A stretch of DNA of 50,691 nt from Bacillaceae bacterium UBA7792. GTDB taxonomy: Bacteria; Bacillota; Bacilli; Bacillales; Cytobacillaceae. The stretch is taken from NCBI GenBank assembly GCA_002480735.1, contig DLCS01000274.1, forward strand, positions 1 to 50,691, read 5' to 3'. A model generated the notes under the pieces. It had not been told where the DNA came from. It was given only the letters and a program-made list of their open reading frames with translations, and did no database searches. How positions within the stretch are numbered: the first letter of the stretch is position 1; each line of letters starts with the position of its first letter. Shown here in pieces: positions 38,978 to 47,521 of the stretch. A program made the translations under genes and the position numbers.

Positions 38978-39589
38978 TTGTCAAATGTTAAACTAGCAGT
39001 CATTTTCTATAGTATGGGTGGGACCAATTTTCAATTAGCCAAATGGGCGGAAGAAGGGGCCAAAGAGGCAGGTGCTGAGGTTAGAGTGTTAAAGGTGCAG
39101 GAATTAGCACCAGAGTCGGTGATCCAAGGAAATGAAGCATGGAAAGCAACGGTTGAGGCAACGAAAGACGTACCTGTTGCCGCCTCCGATGATCTAGAAT
39201 GGGCAGATGCGTTTATCTTCAGTGTCCCGACCCGTTTCGGAAATATGCCATCCCAGATGAAACAGTTCCTTGATATTCAAGGAGGGCTATGGGCCACAGG
39301 TAAGACCGTGAACAAGGTTGTAAGTGCGATGACTTCTGCACAAAATCCACATGGTGGCCAAGAAGCGACATTATTGTCTTTATATACTTCGATGATGCAT
39401 TGGGGTGCCATCATTGCGACACCTGGTTATACAGATCCTGTCATTTTTGGAGCCGGGGGAAATCCCTATGGGACGAGTGTAACCGTTGGACAGGACGGGA
39501 AGATGATTGAAAATGTTGAGAGTGCGGTCAAACATCAAGCGAAACGTACCGTTACAGTCGCAGAATGGGTGAAGAAAGGCAACGCATAA
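38978..39589 (+). CDS. wrbA: NAD(P)H:quinone oxidoreductase, WrbA family
   Basis: A 203-residue flavodoxin-fold protein reducing quinones by two electrons with FMN. FMN phosphate loop AVIFYSMGGTNFQLAKWA, then SVPTRFGNMPSQMKQFLD and PHGGQEATLLSLYTSMMHWG, all typical of WrbA. The TTG at 38978 is favoured because AAAGGAG lies ten bases away; TTG 38969 is too close. Single gene with a strong terminator. It adds to the quinone and electrophile defence genes near 28 kb. Confidence 0.9.
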   Translation: MSNVKLAVIFYSMGGTNFQLAKWAEEGAKEAGAEVRVLKVQELAPESVIQGNEAWKATVEATKDVPVAASDDLEWADAFIFSVPTRFGNMPSQMKQFLDIQGGLWATGKTVNKVVSAMTSAQNPHGGQEATLLSLYTSMMHWGAIIATPGYTDPVIFGAGGNPYGTSVTVGQDGKMIENVESAVKHQAKRTVTVAEWVKKGNA

Positions 39590-39599
39590 ATTCAGACAG

Positions 39600-39634
39600 A
39601 GCCAATCGAAAAAACATTCGATTGGCTTTTATTG
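39600..39634 (+). terminator. Terminator of wrbA
   Basis: Eleven-base perfect arms AGCCAATCGAA and TTCGATTGGCT (39600-39610 with 39617-39627), followed by TTTATTG. Confidence 0.88.
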
Positions 39635-39644
39635 TTAATAAAGG

Positions 39645-39658
39645 TTACAAAACTGTAA
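39645..39658. promoter_or_regulatory. BceR-type operator
   Basis: TTACAAAACTGTAA fits the BceR-like response-regulator site TNACA-N4-TGTAA exactly. It lies about 90 bases before the ABC transporter start, and a TGTAA half-site follows at about 39675. A candidate -10 (TATAGT) is downstream. Binding by the BceR-like regulator at 43457-44131 is expected. Confidence 0.75.
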
Positions 39659-39749
39659 GAATGGAAGAAAAAATTGTAAGGAAAGGTTATGGTTGCAGCT
39701 TCCCGTTTCTTTTATAGTAGGTTTATAAGATAAACGAAGGATGGATGAA

Positions 39750-40526
39750 ATGGAAAATCAGGTTGTTTTAGAAGCTGCTAATATCAAAAAGGTGTTTGGA
39801 GCGAAGGGTAATCTTTATACAGCATTGGATGGCATTGAGCTAGAGGTGTTTAAGGGAGAATTCGTAGGCATCATGGGGCCATCAGGAGCAGGGAAATCGA
39901 CTCTATTAAATGTGTTATCAACGATTGATGCACCTACATCAGGTAAGATTACCATAGATGGACAAAACATTCTTACATTAAAGGAAGAAGATTTAGCGGA
40001 TTTTCGTAGAGACCAACTAGGGTTTATTTTTCAAGATTACAACTTAATTGACACATTAACTGTGAAGGAAAATATCATTCTTCCACTTTCCTTAGCGAAT
40101 GTGCCGCCTTATGAAATCGAGAAAAGGGTAGAGAGAGTAGCGAAATCCCTTGGGATTGAAAATATTTTACCATCCTATCCTTCTAACATTTCGGGAGGGC
40201 AGAAGCAAAGAACGGCAACGGCACGAGCGATTATTACAAATCCAAGCTTAATATTTGCCGATGAGCCTACAGGGGCACTGGATTCCAAATCTGCCTACAT
40301 GCTGCTTGGTATTCTTGCTGAGTTAAACAAACAAGAGAGAGCTACGATCTTAATGGTCACCCATGATGCCTATGCAGCAAGCTTTAGCAGCCGTGTCCTA
40401 TTTATTAAGGATGGATCCATTTTTACTGAAATAAGGAAGGGTGACAACAGCCGCAAGCAATTCTTCGGGCAAATCATTGATATCCTCGCAACCCTCGGGG
40501 GAGGTGGGCATCATGACGTTATTTAG
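39750..40526 (+). CDS. BceA-type ABC transporter ATPase
   Basis: A 258-residue ATPase of the peptide-antibiotic detoxification type. Walker [11 protein letters not shown]-loop [11 protein letters not shown], signature [15 protein letters not shown] (the SGGQ form), Walker [13 protein letters not shown]. The start at ATG 39750 lies nine bases after GAAGG; ATG 39741 lies within the site. Its last codons overlap the permease start. With the permease it should remove cell-wall-active peptides from their lipid targets and signal to the BceS-like kinase. Confidence 0.9.
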   Translation: MENQVVLEAANIKKVFGAKGNLYTALDGIELEVFKGEFVGIMGPSGAGKSTLLNVLSTIDAPTSGKITIDGQNILTLKEEDLADFRRDQLGFIFQDYNLIDTLTVKENIILPLSLANVPPYEIEKRVERVAKSLGIENILPSYPSNISGGQKQRTATARAIITNPSLIFADEPTGALDSKSAYMLLGILAELNKQERATILMVTHDAYAASFSSRVLFIKDGSIFTEIRKGDNSRKQFFGQIIDILATLGGGGHHDVI

Positions 40527-42435
40527 CCTTGCAAAAAAGAATATTAAATTAAATACGAAGCATTATCTATTATATTTTTATCCAATGGTTTTCAGCATGG
40601 TCATTTACTTCACATTTGTTTCACTTCAGTATAGTAAGCAAATCAACGAGTCTGCAACGGCCCTTGGAAAGGTGGAGCCAGCATTTCTAGCAGCATCTGT
40701 AGTATTGCTGCTGTTTTCAGCAATTTTTATATGGTATTCCAATGATTTCTTTATAAGAAAACGGAAAAAAGAGGTTGCCCTATATTCTTTATTTGGAATG
40801 CGGAAAAAGCAAGTCGCTCAGCTTTTATTCTATGAGAATTTTATCATGGGAATCGTTGCGCTCGGGATAGGCATGGGAATTGGCATCTTTCTTTCTAAGC
40901 TATTTACGATGCTGCTCATTAAGCTGATGGGTTTCTCCGTTATTGCAAATTTTGAAGTATCTGCCATTGCGATCGTTCAAACATTAGTCGTTTTCATCGT
41001 TATTATTATCGTGACCTCCATCCATAATTATCGGATGATTTACCGTTATTCATTATTGGATCTGCTTAAAGCTGAAAAGCAGGGAGAAAAACAGCTAAAG
41101 GTTTCGAAGATAGCCGCAATTACAGCATTAATAGCTCTTCTCGTTGGATATTCTATTTTGCTTCAACCAAGTGATTCTGCTATATACAAGGAATATGGCT
41201 TCAAAGCCGTCTTATTTTCCTTGCTCATGATTCTAATTGGGACTTTTCTTTTTATTCGCTCCGTATTCGCTGTATTTTTGGAAAGAATCATGAAAGTCAA
41301 AGGGCTTTATTTGAAGGGCACTAATTTAATCAGTGTTTCCCATCTGCGCTTTCGTATGAAGGGGAGCATGCTTATTCTGTCGATGATTGCCTTATTAAGC
41401 ACGGTGACACTTTTTGTTTTGGGGGCCATTTGGGCTGTCCAGCAAAACATCACGGCCGTGGCGGAGGACAATTATCCCTTAAGTCTTATGTATACATCGG
41501 AAAATAAAGAAATGGATGAAAAAATTGCAAGGTTCATTCACGATAGCAAACAACATGAAATTATTTTTTCGGATCGCATTGAGTATTTGCAGGTTGAAGG
41601 GGACCTCTCGGAAACAGGAAGATGGCCCGATCAATTCCCAGTGATCCTATTATCAGAGAAGGATTATCAGCAATTAGCTGAAAAGCTGGGTAATGACCAT
41701 GTAGGTGTTGAAAAAAATCAAGCCATCGTCTTTAGTGATGGAAATTTGAATCAGCATAATGACCCTTATACTGGAAAAATGGTGACGATTGAGGATCATA
41801 GGTTCACGATTAGCAAATATGTAGATAAACCAGTACTAAATCAAGGCTATTATAGTTTTCCAATGGTCATCAATAATGAAGACTATGCGCAGCTAAAAGA
41901 GCAAACCATCGCGAAAGAAATGCAAGTCTATAAAGTGAAAAATGAAAAATCAATGGAATCTGTGATGAAGGAGATTGAAGAAATAGTTTTTCAAGATAGT
42001 AACGTAGATAGAAGCTCCATGATATTCTCTTCCTTTTTTCAGGAATATCAAAAAGGTGTCGAAACGTATGGCCTTCTTATTTTTATAGGTGGTTTTTTAG
42101 GGATTGTCTTTTTACTCGCCACCGGTAGTATGCTGCATTACAAGCAACTGACCGAAGCGACTATGGATCAAGGGCGATATGATGTCCTTCGAAAAATTGG
42201 CATGAACCGAAAGCAAATTCAAGCTACCATTGCCAAACAATTATTGCCTGTCTTTTTACTGCCTATGGTGATTGCCATTCCTAATAGCTCATTCTTAATT
42301 GTGGCACTTGCTAGGTTTACAGAAATGAATATGCTACTTCCATTTATAAGTATCATCATCCTGTATTTGGCTATTTATTTGATTTACTATTTTATTACAC
42401 TAAGAAAATATTATTCCATCGTGGAAAGGACGTGA
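40513..42435 (+). CDS. BceB-type ABC transporter permease
   Basis: A 640-residue permease with the BceB layout of ten membrane helices and a large external domain of about 200 residues (about 310-520) between helices 7 and 8. FtsX-like segments flank it: KKEVALYSLFGMRKKQVAQL and YDVLRKIGMNRKQIQATIAK. The ATG follows GGGGGAGGTG inside the ATPase gene. This subunit determines peptide specificity and interacts with the sensor kinase in known systems. No bacteriocin or immunity gene lies nearby. Confidence 0.9.
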   Translation: MTLFSLAKKNIKLNTKHYLLYFYPMVFSMVIYFTFVSLQYSKQINESATALGKVEPAFLAASVVLLLFSAIFIWYSNDFFIRKRKKEVALYSLFGMRKKQVAQLLFYENFIMGIVALGIGMGIGIFLSKLFTMLLIKLMGFSVIANFEVSAIAIVQTLVVFIVIIIVTSIHNYRMIYRYSLLDLLKAEKQGEKQLKVSKIAAITALIALLVGYSILLQPSDSAIYKEYGFKAVLFSLLMILIGTFLFIRSVFAVFLERIMKVKGLYLKGTNLISVSHLRFRMKGSMLILSMIALLSTVTLFVLGAIWAVQQNITAVAEDNYPLSLMYTSENKEMDEKIARFIHDSKQHEIIFSDRIEYLQVEGDLSETGRWPDQFPVILLSEKDYQQLAEKLGNDHVGVEKNQAIVFSDGNLNQHNDPYTGKMVTIEDHRFTISKYVDKPVLNQGYYSFPMVINNEDYAQLKEQTIAKEMQVYKVKNEKSMESVMKEIEEIVFQDSNVDRSSMIFSSFFQEYQKGVETYGLLIFIGGFLGIVFLLATGSMLHYKQLTEATMDQGRYDVLRKIGMNRKQIQATIAKQLLPVFLLPMVIAIPNSSFLIVALARFTEMNMLLPFISIIILYLAIYLIYYFITLRKYYSIVERT

Positions 42436-42458
42436 CGTGGTGCCACGTCCTTTTTTTA
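42425..42458. terminator. Bidirectional terminator between transporter and two-component genes
   Basis: AAAGGACGTG (42425-42434) pairs with CACGTCCTTT (42444-42453), with a T run; the alternative GACGTGG / CCACGTC pairing is also possible. It lies between convergent genes. Confidence 0.75.
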
Positions 42459-43460
42459 TCGAGAGAATTCTTCCCGTAACATTTGAACGGTTTTTGAGAA
42501 ACAGATGGAAGCTTCGGTATAGCTTCCTTCCTGCGATTGAAGGGAAAGCTGGTGCCCTAATTTGTCGGCTATTTTATTGGCTAAGTATAATCCCATTCCC
42601 GTTGATGAGGCCACCTGTCTGCCGTTTTTACCTGTAAAGCCCTTCTGAAATACCCTTGGCACATCTTCCGCAGGAATACCGATTCCGTTATCACGAAGGG
42701 TTATTCTTTTTTCATTTTGATCGATGTGAATGACTATTTCCCCACCAACTGGTGTGTATTTTAAGGAGTTCGACAAAAATTGGTCGAGGATAAAAAGAAG
42801 TCCCTTTTTATCCGACAAGACCTCTAAAGAGGATAAGGCTAATTGCAGTCTTATTTTTTTTGAAAAAAACAATCTCCGGTTCTTCTTAATGACCTCCTTG
42901 ATGATCTGTTCGACATCCATTTCTTGAATAAAATAATCTTTACTAAAATCACTCGTTCGATTGAAATAAAGGGCTTGTTCAACTAAATGCTCAATTTTCT
43001 CTATTTCTTCTTCCAAACTGTCAATTTTCTGTTCCGTTTCAATCATCATTTTGCTGACGGAGATTGGCGTTTTTATCTCATGAACCCAGGAGGTTATGTA
43101 TTCATGCCATTCTTTTTGCTCATTCTGTATTTGTTCAATCCTTTGCTCGTATTGTCTTTTGTGAATGTTTAATAGTTCGATATAGGATTTCTCTTCGAAT
43201 GAGTGAACTTGGGAAGCCTCTAAAATAGTTCCAGTTTCCACCTTTTCTTTTATTTCACGAAGGAATCCTTTTTTTCTCCGGTAATCAAAGACAAAAAAAG
43301 ATGAAAAAAGGATGGCCAGTATGAGCAGTAAATACAAAAGGTTGCTTACATCAATGTGCACGTTTGGATCGAGCCATATAATGATGGTTGTAATGGACAA
43401 GGCCAGGGAAAAAGTGAGTAAAAGCGGGCGATTATCGCGAAGGTAGCTTTTCCAATTCAT
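42456..43460 (-). CDS. BceS-type intramembrane-sensing histidine kinase
   Basis: A 334-residue sensor with two membrane helices (about 12-30 and 39-58) and only about eight residues outside, as in BceS. The phospho-acceptor is His127 in WVHEIKTPIS; the ATP domain has FLSNSLKYTP (N box), LRDNGIGIP (G1) and STGMGLYLANKIA (G2). Its start overlaps the regulator stop (ATGA). Such kinases sense drug flux through the BceAB transporter rather than the drug itself. Confidence 0.92.
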   Translation of the reverse strand: MNWKSYLRDNRPLLLTFSLALSITTIIIWLDPNVHIDVSNLLYLLLILAILFSSFFVFDYRRKKGFLREIKEKVETGTILEASQVHSFEEKSYIELLNIHKRQYEQRIEQIQNEQKEWHEYITSWVHEIKTPISVSKMMIETEQKIDSLEEEIEKIEHLVEQALYFNRTSDFSKDYFIQEMDVEQIIKEVIKKNRRLFFSKKIRLQLALSSLEVLSDKKGLLFILDQFLSNSLKYTPVGGEIVIHIDQNEKRITLRDNGIGIPAEDVPRVFQKGFTGKNGRQVASSTGMGLYLANKIADKLGHQLSLQSQEGSYTEASICFSKTVQMLREEFSR

Positions 43461-44131
43461 TGCAATAAATATCCTTGTCTTTTCTTCGTTGTAATGGCGT
43501 CCCCAGCCCCGATTTCCTCCAGCTTTTTTCGCAGTCGATTGACGTTTACAGTAAGGGTATTGTCATCGATAAATTGTTCATCCTCCCATAATGACCGCAT
43601 GATTTCATCCCTAGAAATAATTTGACCTGACTTTTTCATCAAGAGATAAAGGATTTGAAACTCATTTTTGGTAAGAGATGCTTTTTTACTCTGGCATTCG
43701 ACAAAGGAATTCTGCAGGTTCAGGGTAAGCTCCCCAGCCGTAAGTAGCTCCTTGTCTAAATTTTGAATAGAGCTGGATCTTCTTAAGACGGCATTCATTT
43801 TTGCCACCAACACTTCTAGTGAAAACGGCTTTTGGATATAGTCATCTCCCCCCATATTCATCGCAATGACAATGTCCATACTTTGCGAACGCGATGAAAT
43901 GAAGATAATCGGTACATCTGAAAGCTGGCGGAGCTTACTGCACCAATAAAAACCATCCTGAACGGGGAGGTTGATATCCAGAAGAATGATATGTGGACTT
44001 TCCTTTTCCGCTATGTGATCGATATGCTCGAAGTCTTCAACCAAAACGGGTTGAAAATTCCATTTTGTTAAGTATTGCCCCATTAAGGTTCTCAATTTAT
44101 GATCATCTTCAATTATTAACACCTTGTACAT
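43457..44131 (-). CDS. BceR-type OmpR-family response regulator
   Basis: A 224-residue regulator. Receiver domain with Asp52 (IILLDINLP), acidic pocket IIEDD and Lys in QKPFSLEVL; C-terminal winged helix with DNTLTVNVNRLRKKLEEIG. The ATG at 44131 is preferred after AGGTGA; GTG 44140 and ATG 44137 overlap that site. It should bind the TNACA-N4-TGTAA site upstream of the transporter. Confidence 0.92.
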   Translation of the reverse strand: MYKVLIIEDDHKLRTLMGQYLTKWNFQPVLVEDFEHIDHIAEKESPHIILLDINLPVQDGFYWCSKLRQLSDVPIIFISSRSQSMDIVIAMNMGGDDYIQKPFSLEVLVAKMNAVLRRSSSIQNLDKELLTAGELTLNLQNSFVECQSKKASLTKNEFQILYLLMKKSGQIISRDEIMRSLWEDEQFIDDNTLTVNVNRLRKKLEEIGAGDAITTKKRQGYLLQ

Positions 44132-44244
44132 GTTCATCACCTACGTTTTAGTATACAGAAAAGGGGAAATTTAGACCAAAAAAATACCCCGAAGGGTAGA
44201 AAAAAAGACAGGTTAATAAAATATTTTAGTAAGGGTGGTGTCTG

Positions 44245-44445
44245 TTACAGCCATCTATTTCTTCTGTGTATAGGTCGACAATGTGGGCGTCGTGGATCGC
44301 GCCCACAATCATATTCCTCTACAATATTTTTATTCTCAACAGATTGTGTAACGGGGTAGAAATGTTCAATTCTAGTAATGTTTCTGTTTAGGTTGACAAT
44401 CCCTTGTCCGGAACAAAATTTCCTATATAATAAGGGTAAGACCAT
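44245..44445 (-). CDS. Uncertain small Arg/His-rich protein, possibly coat-like
   Basis: An open frame of at most 66 codons ends HFYPVTQSVENKNIVEEYDC followed by GRDPRRPHCRPIHRRNRW. The Cys, His and Arg-rich end vaguely recalls spore-coat CotD-like proteins. The only ATG lies inside the promoter region of the tRNA on the other strand, and no good ribosome site is visible, so the start is unknown. It could be a remnant or spurious. Confidence 0.3.
   Translation of the reverse strand: MVLPLLYRKFCSGQGIVNLNRNITRIEHFYPVTQSVENKNIVEEYDCGRDPRRPHCRPIHRRNRWL
44404..44431 (+). promoter_or_regulatory. Promoter of tRNA-Pro
   Basis: TTGTCC (44404-44409), a 16-base spacer and a consensus TATAAT (44426-44431). 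The tRNA begins 15 bases after the -10 box. Confidence 0.7.
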
Positions 44446-44519
44446 CGGGAAGTAGCTCAGCTTGGTAGAGCACTAGCATGGGGTGCTAGGGGTCGCAGGT
44501 TCGAATCCTGTCTTCCCGA
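44446..44519 (+). tRNA. tRNA-Pro, anticodon GGG
   Basis: A full cloverleaf: acceptor CGGGAAG / CTTCCCG, D-stem GCTC / GAGC, anticodon stem CTAGC / GCTAG around ATGGGGT (anticodon GGG at 44480-44482), T-arm GCAGG-TTCGAAT-CCTGT, discriminator A. The CCA end is not encoded. It reads CCC and CCU. The gene is solitary and its 3' side abuts a transposase scar. Confidence 0.95.
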
Positions 44520-44520
44520 C

Positions 44521-44695
44521 TTATTATAGGGGACTGCCTGAAAAAACCCCTCAAAAAAGCAAGTGGAGGAAAACATTCGTTTTCTCCACTTGCTTTTTTG
44601 AGATCCTCTGAAAGTAGCTGGAGGAAACCTACTACTTTCAGGATGTTGTGGGCAATGCCATAATCTAAGCTCCAGATAGGGTATACCTTGTACCT
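44521..44695 (-). mobile_element. Transposase C-terminal remnant (IS1182-like)
   Basis: On the minus strand one frame reads KVYPIWSLDYGIAHNILKVV, then GFLQLLSEDLKKASGEN and PPLAFLRGFFRQSP, and then runs into the tRNA without a stop. The WSL..IAHNLLK-like block is typical of the C-termini of IS1182-type transposases. Upstream the frame is lost. It is a decayed scar ending at the tRNA 3' end. Confidence 0.6.
44550..44602 (+). terminator. Long hairpin after tRNA-Pro
   Basis: A 24-pair stem with one bulged G (44550-44574 with 44579-44602; core GCAAGTGGAG / CTCCACTTGC) ending in T6. It lies within the transposase scar and probably now terminates the tRNA transcript. A second hairpin CTGAAAGTAG / CTACTTTCAG follows at 44608-44641. 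Confidence 0.75.
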
Positions 44696-44877
44696 TTTTT
44701 ACGCTCGGGCAGTACCCAATAGCCCTTATTGGGTAGCTATTTGAATTTCCTTACCCATAAATACTCGATCTCTATTACACAGTATTTTTGTAATATCAAA
44801 TATAAAAGGCTATCTAAAAAATGGGGTAACTGTATTAGGAAAAGCGTGTTTGGGACTTTTCTGACAGCTCCCTTTTT

Positions 44878-45093
44878 TTACATTTGGCTTAGTTCCTGAT
44901 CGAATAGCAGCTTCTGATGTTCAATAATGTTGATGGCTTGGTCAGAGACACTGCTTAATTCTCTGTAAAGCTCTTTGGATGATTGTTCATCCCCTTCTTT
45001 CACCTCTTGATAAATTTTTTCAACTAATTGTCTTCTTCTGTGCCCAATCTCCCTTAATTTGTCTCCTAACTGTTCAAGCTGCTGAAAGTTCAT
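44878..45093 (-). CDS. Small coiled-coil protein, unknown function
   Basis: A 71-residue soluble, highly charged helical protein (NFQQLEQLGDKLREIGHRRR, then QLVEKIYQEVKEG and a Ser/Glu-rich helix), predicted coiled coil. The ATG follows TGGAGGAAAC at an ideal distance, which supports translation. I do not recognise a family. No neighbours on the same strand. Confidence 0.7.
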   Translation of the reverse strand: MNFQQLEQLGDKLREIGHRRRQLVEKIYQEVKEGDEQSSKELYRELSSVSDQAINIIEHQKLLFDQELSQM

Positions 45094-45343
45094 TAGAAAG
45101 TTTCCTCCAATTTGTTTTTATGTTTATTATGTTCCCTTATTTTGAAGGATAGTCCTTTCTGGATGGAATGTGGGGAAGATAGGAGTTATTCCCTACTGAT
45201 CAAGGCAGGATCAGACCTCATGATATTTCGAATTCCAAAATTATATATCCTACTGTGGTAGGAAATATTAAACCTATGATGATGGTAATGGGGCAATAAG
45301 AGCGATGCCATCTAGGAATAACTTAGAGAGGGGCTAGAAAAAT

Positions 45344-45805
45344 GTGGCAAGTCCGAAGGAAACCTTGTTATGGAGTATTGCGCTGCCTGGATTTGGGCAA
45401 TTTTTGAATGGGAGACTCGTCAAAGGAATCGTTCTCTTAATATTGGAGTTTGTCATCAACGTTCAGGGAAATTTCAATGAAATTATTCGGTTAAGCTTTC
45501 TTGGAGAAACGGAACATGCTATTGAACAAGCCAACTATCAGTGGTTAATGTTTTATCCTTGCCTGTATTTTTATGCTATGTGGGATGCGTGGAAGGACGC
45601 AGGAGGGGGAAAAGAGCGTTGTTCCTTTCTTCCATTTGTCATGTCCGCTTATTTTGTCACGGTTGGATGTATTTATTCTTCCCAGGTTCGTTTGTTTGGT
45701 GTGTTATTGGGTCCAGTTTGGCTCCCAATTTTATGTGTGATACCAGGCGTATTCATTGGTCTAGTGCTACAAAAACTTCTTACGGAAAGGTCAAGAATAG
45801 CCTAA
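45344..45805 (+). CDS. TM2-like membrane protein, single-repeat relative of the 30.3-kb gene
   Basis: A 153-residue protein. LWSIALPGFGQFLNGRLVKG matches both repeats of the protein at 30294-31082 (AWWSAAFPGFGHML; VMWSLFIPGLGQLY), and WLMFYPCLYFYAMWDAW matches its WLLMYIPVYIFGIWDSY block. Four hydrophobic segments. A GTG start follows AGAGAGGGG; an ATG one base earlier is in another frame. Function unknown. Confidence 0.75.
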   Translation: MASPKETLLWSIALPGFGQFLNGRLVKGIVLLILEFVINVQGNFNEIIRLSFLGETEHAIEQANYQWLMFYPCLYFYAMWDAWKDAGGGKERCSFLPFVMSAYFVTVGCIYSSQVRLFGVLLGPVWLPILCVIPGVFIGLVLQKLLTERSRIA

Positions 45806-45827
45806 GGAAATTAATGAATTGGGGAAA

Positions 45828-45873
45828 AAGTGCCTGGTCAATCATCAAAATGAGACTAGGCACTTATTTTTAT
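45828..45873. terminator. Bidirectional terminator
   Basis: AAGTGCCTGGTC (45828-45839) pairs with GACTAGGCACTT (45854-45865), one G-U pair, followed by ATTTTTATT. It lies between convergent genes. Confidence 0.8.
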
Positions 45874-45907
45874 TGGCTATTTTCGAAAGGAATATGGTTT
45901 TGGTATT

Positions 45908-47335
45908 TTAGAAAATCCAGATTGCAATAATGGTTGATGCAATCAACCCAATGATAACAGGCAGGAAGCTCTTTCTTACGAGCTCCATTACCGAAACTTT
46001 CGCAAATCCTGCCACAGCAACCAATGAGGACCAGGCAACGAGCGTTCCGCCTCCAACCCATATGGCCCCCATCTGACCAATGGCCCCTAATGTCTCCACA
46101 TCCACTCCGACACTGTCACCCAATGCTCCTGATAGTGAACCCACTAATGGTAACCCGGAGAATCCTGATCCGTCTAACCCCGTAATCATCCCAATTAAAA
46201 GGATGCCGAAGCTAGCCAGAAGTGAGCTTTCCGGTATATATTGTTGGCCTGCAACGACTAAGTCAAATAGGAAAGAGGGCATTTCATCTGCATTTGTCCC
46301 TAGTATTTTCGCTGCTAATTCGCTGCTACCCATGAAGAAGAAACCTGCTATAGGAATGACGGGTCCCATCGCTTTGAAGGCGAAGAGGAACCCTTTGACG
46401 ATATGATCACTAACATTGTTGAGAGAGGTCCGCAAATTCTTGAACATGCTGGCGATGATGAGGAGAATACAAGAGGATCCACCAATCAGCGCTGCTCCTG
46501 TACCACCTTCGATCGATGGGAGGGCATCAGAGAATTTTGCAAGAGCCATATACCCGATGATGATCAGGAATGTCAGAGGAACAAGAACAGCAAAGAGTAA
46601 GCTGAATTTGCTTTTTTGTGTGAGCTTTTCATCCAAATCTTCATCAACCTGGCTGTTTTCCTCTGACTGCTCCCAGGCAATCAAATGCTGATTAGAAGGC
46701 TGTAGAATATGTTTTCTCAGAAAAATATACGCTATTACAATTGCGACAATTCCTGTGATAATGGAGAGGACAAAAGCGCGGTCTGCTACCAAACTAACAT
46801 CTGCCCCAGCGGCTGTTGCGGTTAAAGTGGGGGCGATTTGAATGACATAGTCTGAGGAGAGAGCCATTCCTTGACCAGCTAGAGAAATGGCAATTGCGGC
46901 ACCAATCGGTGGCAGCCCATTTCGTACCGCTACAGGAATTAGCAAGGCGCCAACTAATGGGACAGCAGGTGTTGGCCAGAAGAACAAAGAGATGGCATAG
47001 GTGACAAAGATAATAACCCAGAAGGAAATATGTCCATTTTTCATGACCTTTTGAAAAGGTGTGATCATTTGTTGATCGGACCCTAGTGATTTGAGTGAAT
47101 GAAGTAAGGCCGTCATGATGGCGATGATGAGAAAGATATTAAATAATTCTCCAGCGGCAGTCAAACTTGCATTAAAGATCGTTTGCAATCCAGCTGTAAA
47201 GGAATCTGTATATATCCAGCCGACCAAGAATGAGACGATAATCGAAGGAACAACTACATTTTGGCGAAAAAGCATCGTGAGAATAATGAAGACAGTACCA
47301 GCCAAGTACATCCAATGTGCTGCAGTAAGCTCCAT
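45908..47335 (-). CDS. Putative permease, about twelve membrane helices
   Basis: A 475-residue membrane protein with about eleven or twelve hydrophobic segments and one hydrophilic loop (about 230-250, EQSEENSQVDEDLDEK). Re-entrant-like motifs FFWPTPAVPLVGALLIPVAV and GLDGSGFSGLPLVGSLSGAL recall ion-transporter-superfamily carriers of organic anions. I cannot place it in a named family. The ATG at 47335 follows AAGGGAG; 25 codons of upstream frame are rejected. It is divergent from a molybdenum hydroxylase operon and may import its substrate, which is inference from position. Confidence 0.75.
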   Translation of the reverse strand: MELTAAHWMYLAGTVFIILTMLFRQNVVVPSIIVSFLVGWIYTDSFTAGLQTIFNASLTAAGELFNIFLIIAIMTALLHSLKSLGSDQQMITPFQKVMKNGHISFWVIIFVTYAISLFFWPTPAVPLVGALLIPVAVRNGLPPIGAAIAISLAGQGMALSSDYVIQIAPTLTATAAGADVSLVADRAFVLSIITGIVAIVIAYIFLRKHILQPSNQHLIAWEQSEENSQVDEDLDEKLTQKSKFSLLFAVLVPLTFLIIIGYMALAKFSDALPSIEGGTGAALIGGSSCILLIIASMFKNLRTSLNNVSDHIVKGFLFAFKAMGPVIPIAGFFFMGSSELAAKILGTNADEMPSFLFDLVVAGQQYIPESSLLASFGILLIGMITGLDGSGFSGLPLVGSLSGALGDSVGVDVETLGAIGQMGAIWVGGGTLVAWSSLVAVAGFAKVSVMELVRKSFLPVIIGLIASTIIAIWIF

Positions 47336-47521
47336 GTAAAGAACTCCCTTCAAGCAAAATAAAAACTCTGTAACATAAGATATGCTTTCGTATGGGCTTT
47401 GGTGAGACACTATAAGTAATAGAAGGGATTTCTTTAATTAGAGGACCTTTTTTCATTTCATTGGAATGACTTACCTATTTATATCTATATATTGATAAGG
47501 AGGGAAGATGGAGGTGATCGT

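Noticed and set aside
44245..44445. Confident assignment of this frame as a spore-coat protein
   Set aside because: Only composition suggests it; start and ribosome site are missing, so it is listed at low confidence only.
46080..46691. Several plus-strand frames opposite the permease gene
   Set aside because: All lie antisense to a long membrane protein and are Pro/Ser-rich artefacts of complementing hydrophobic codons.
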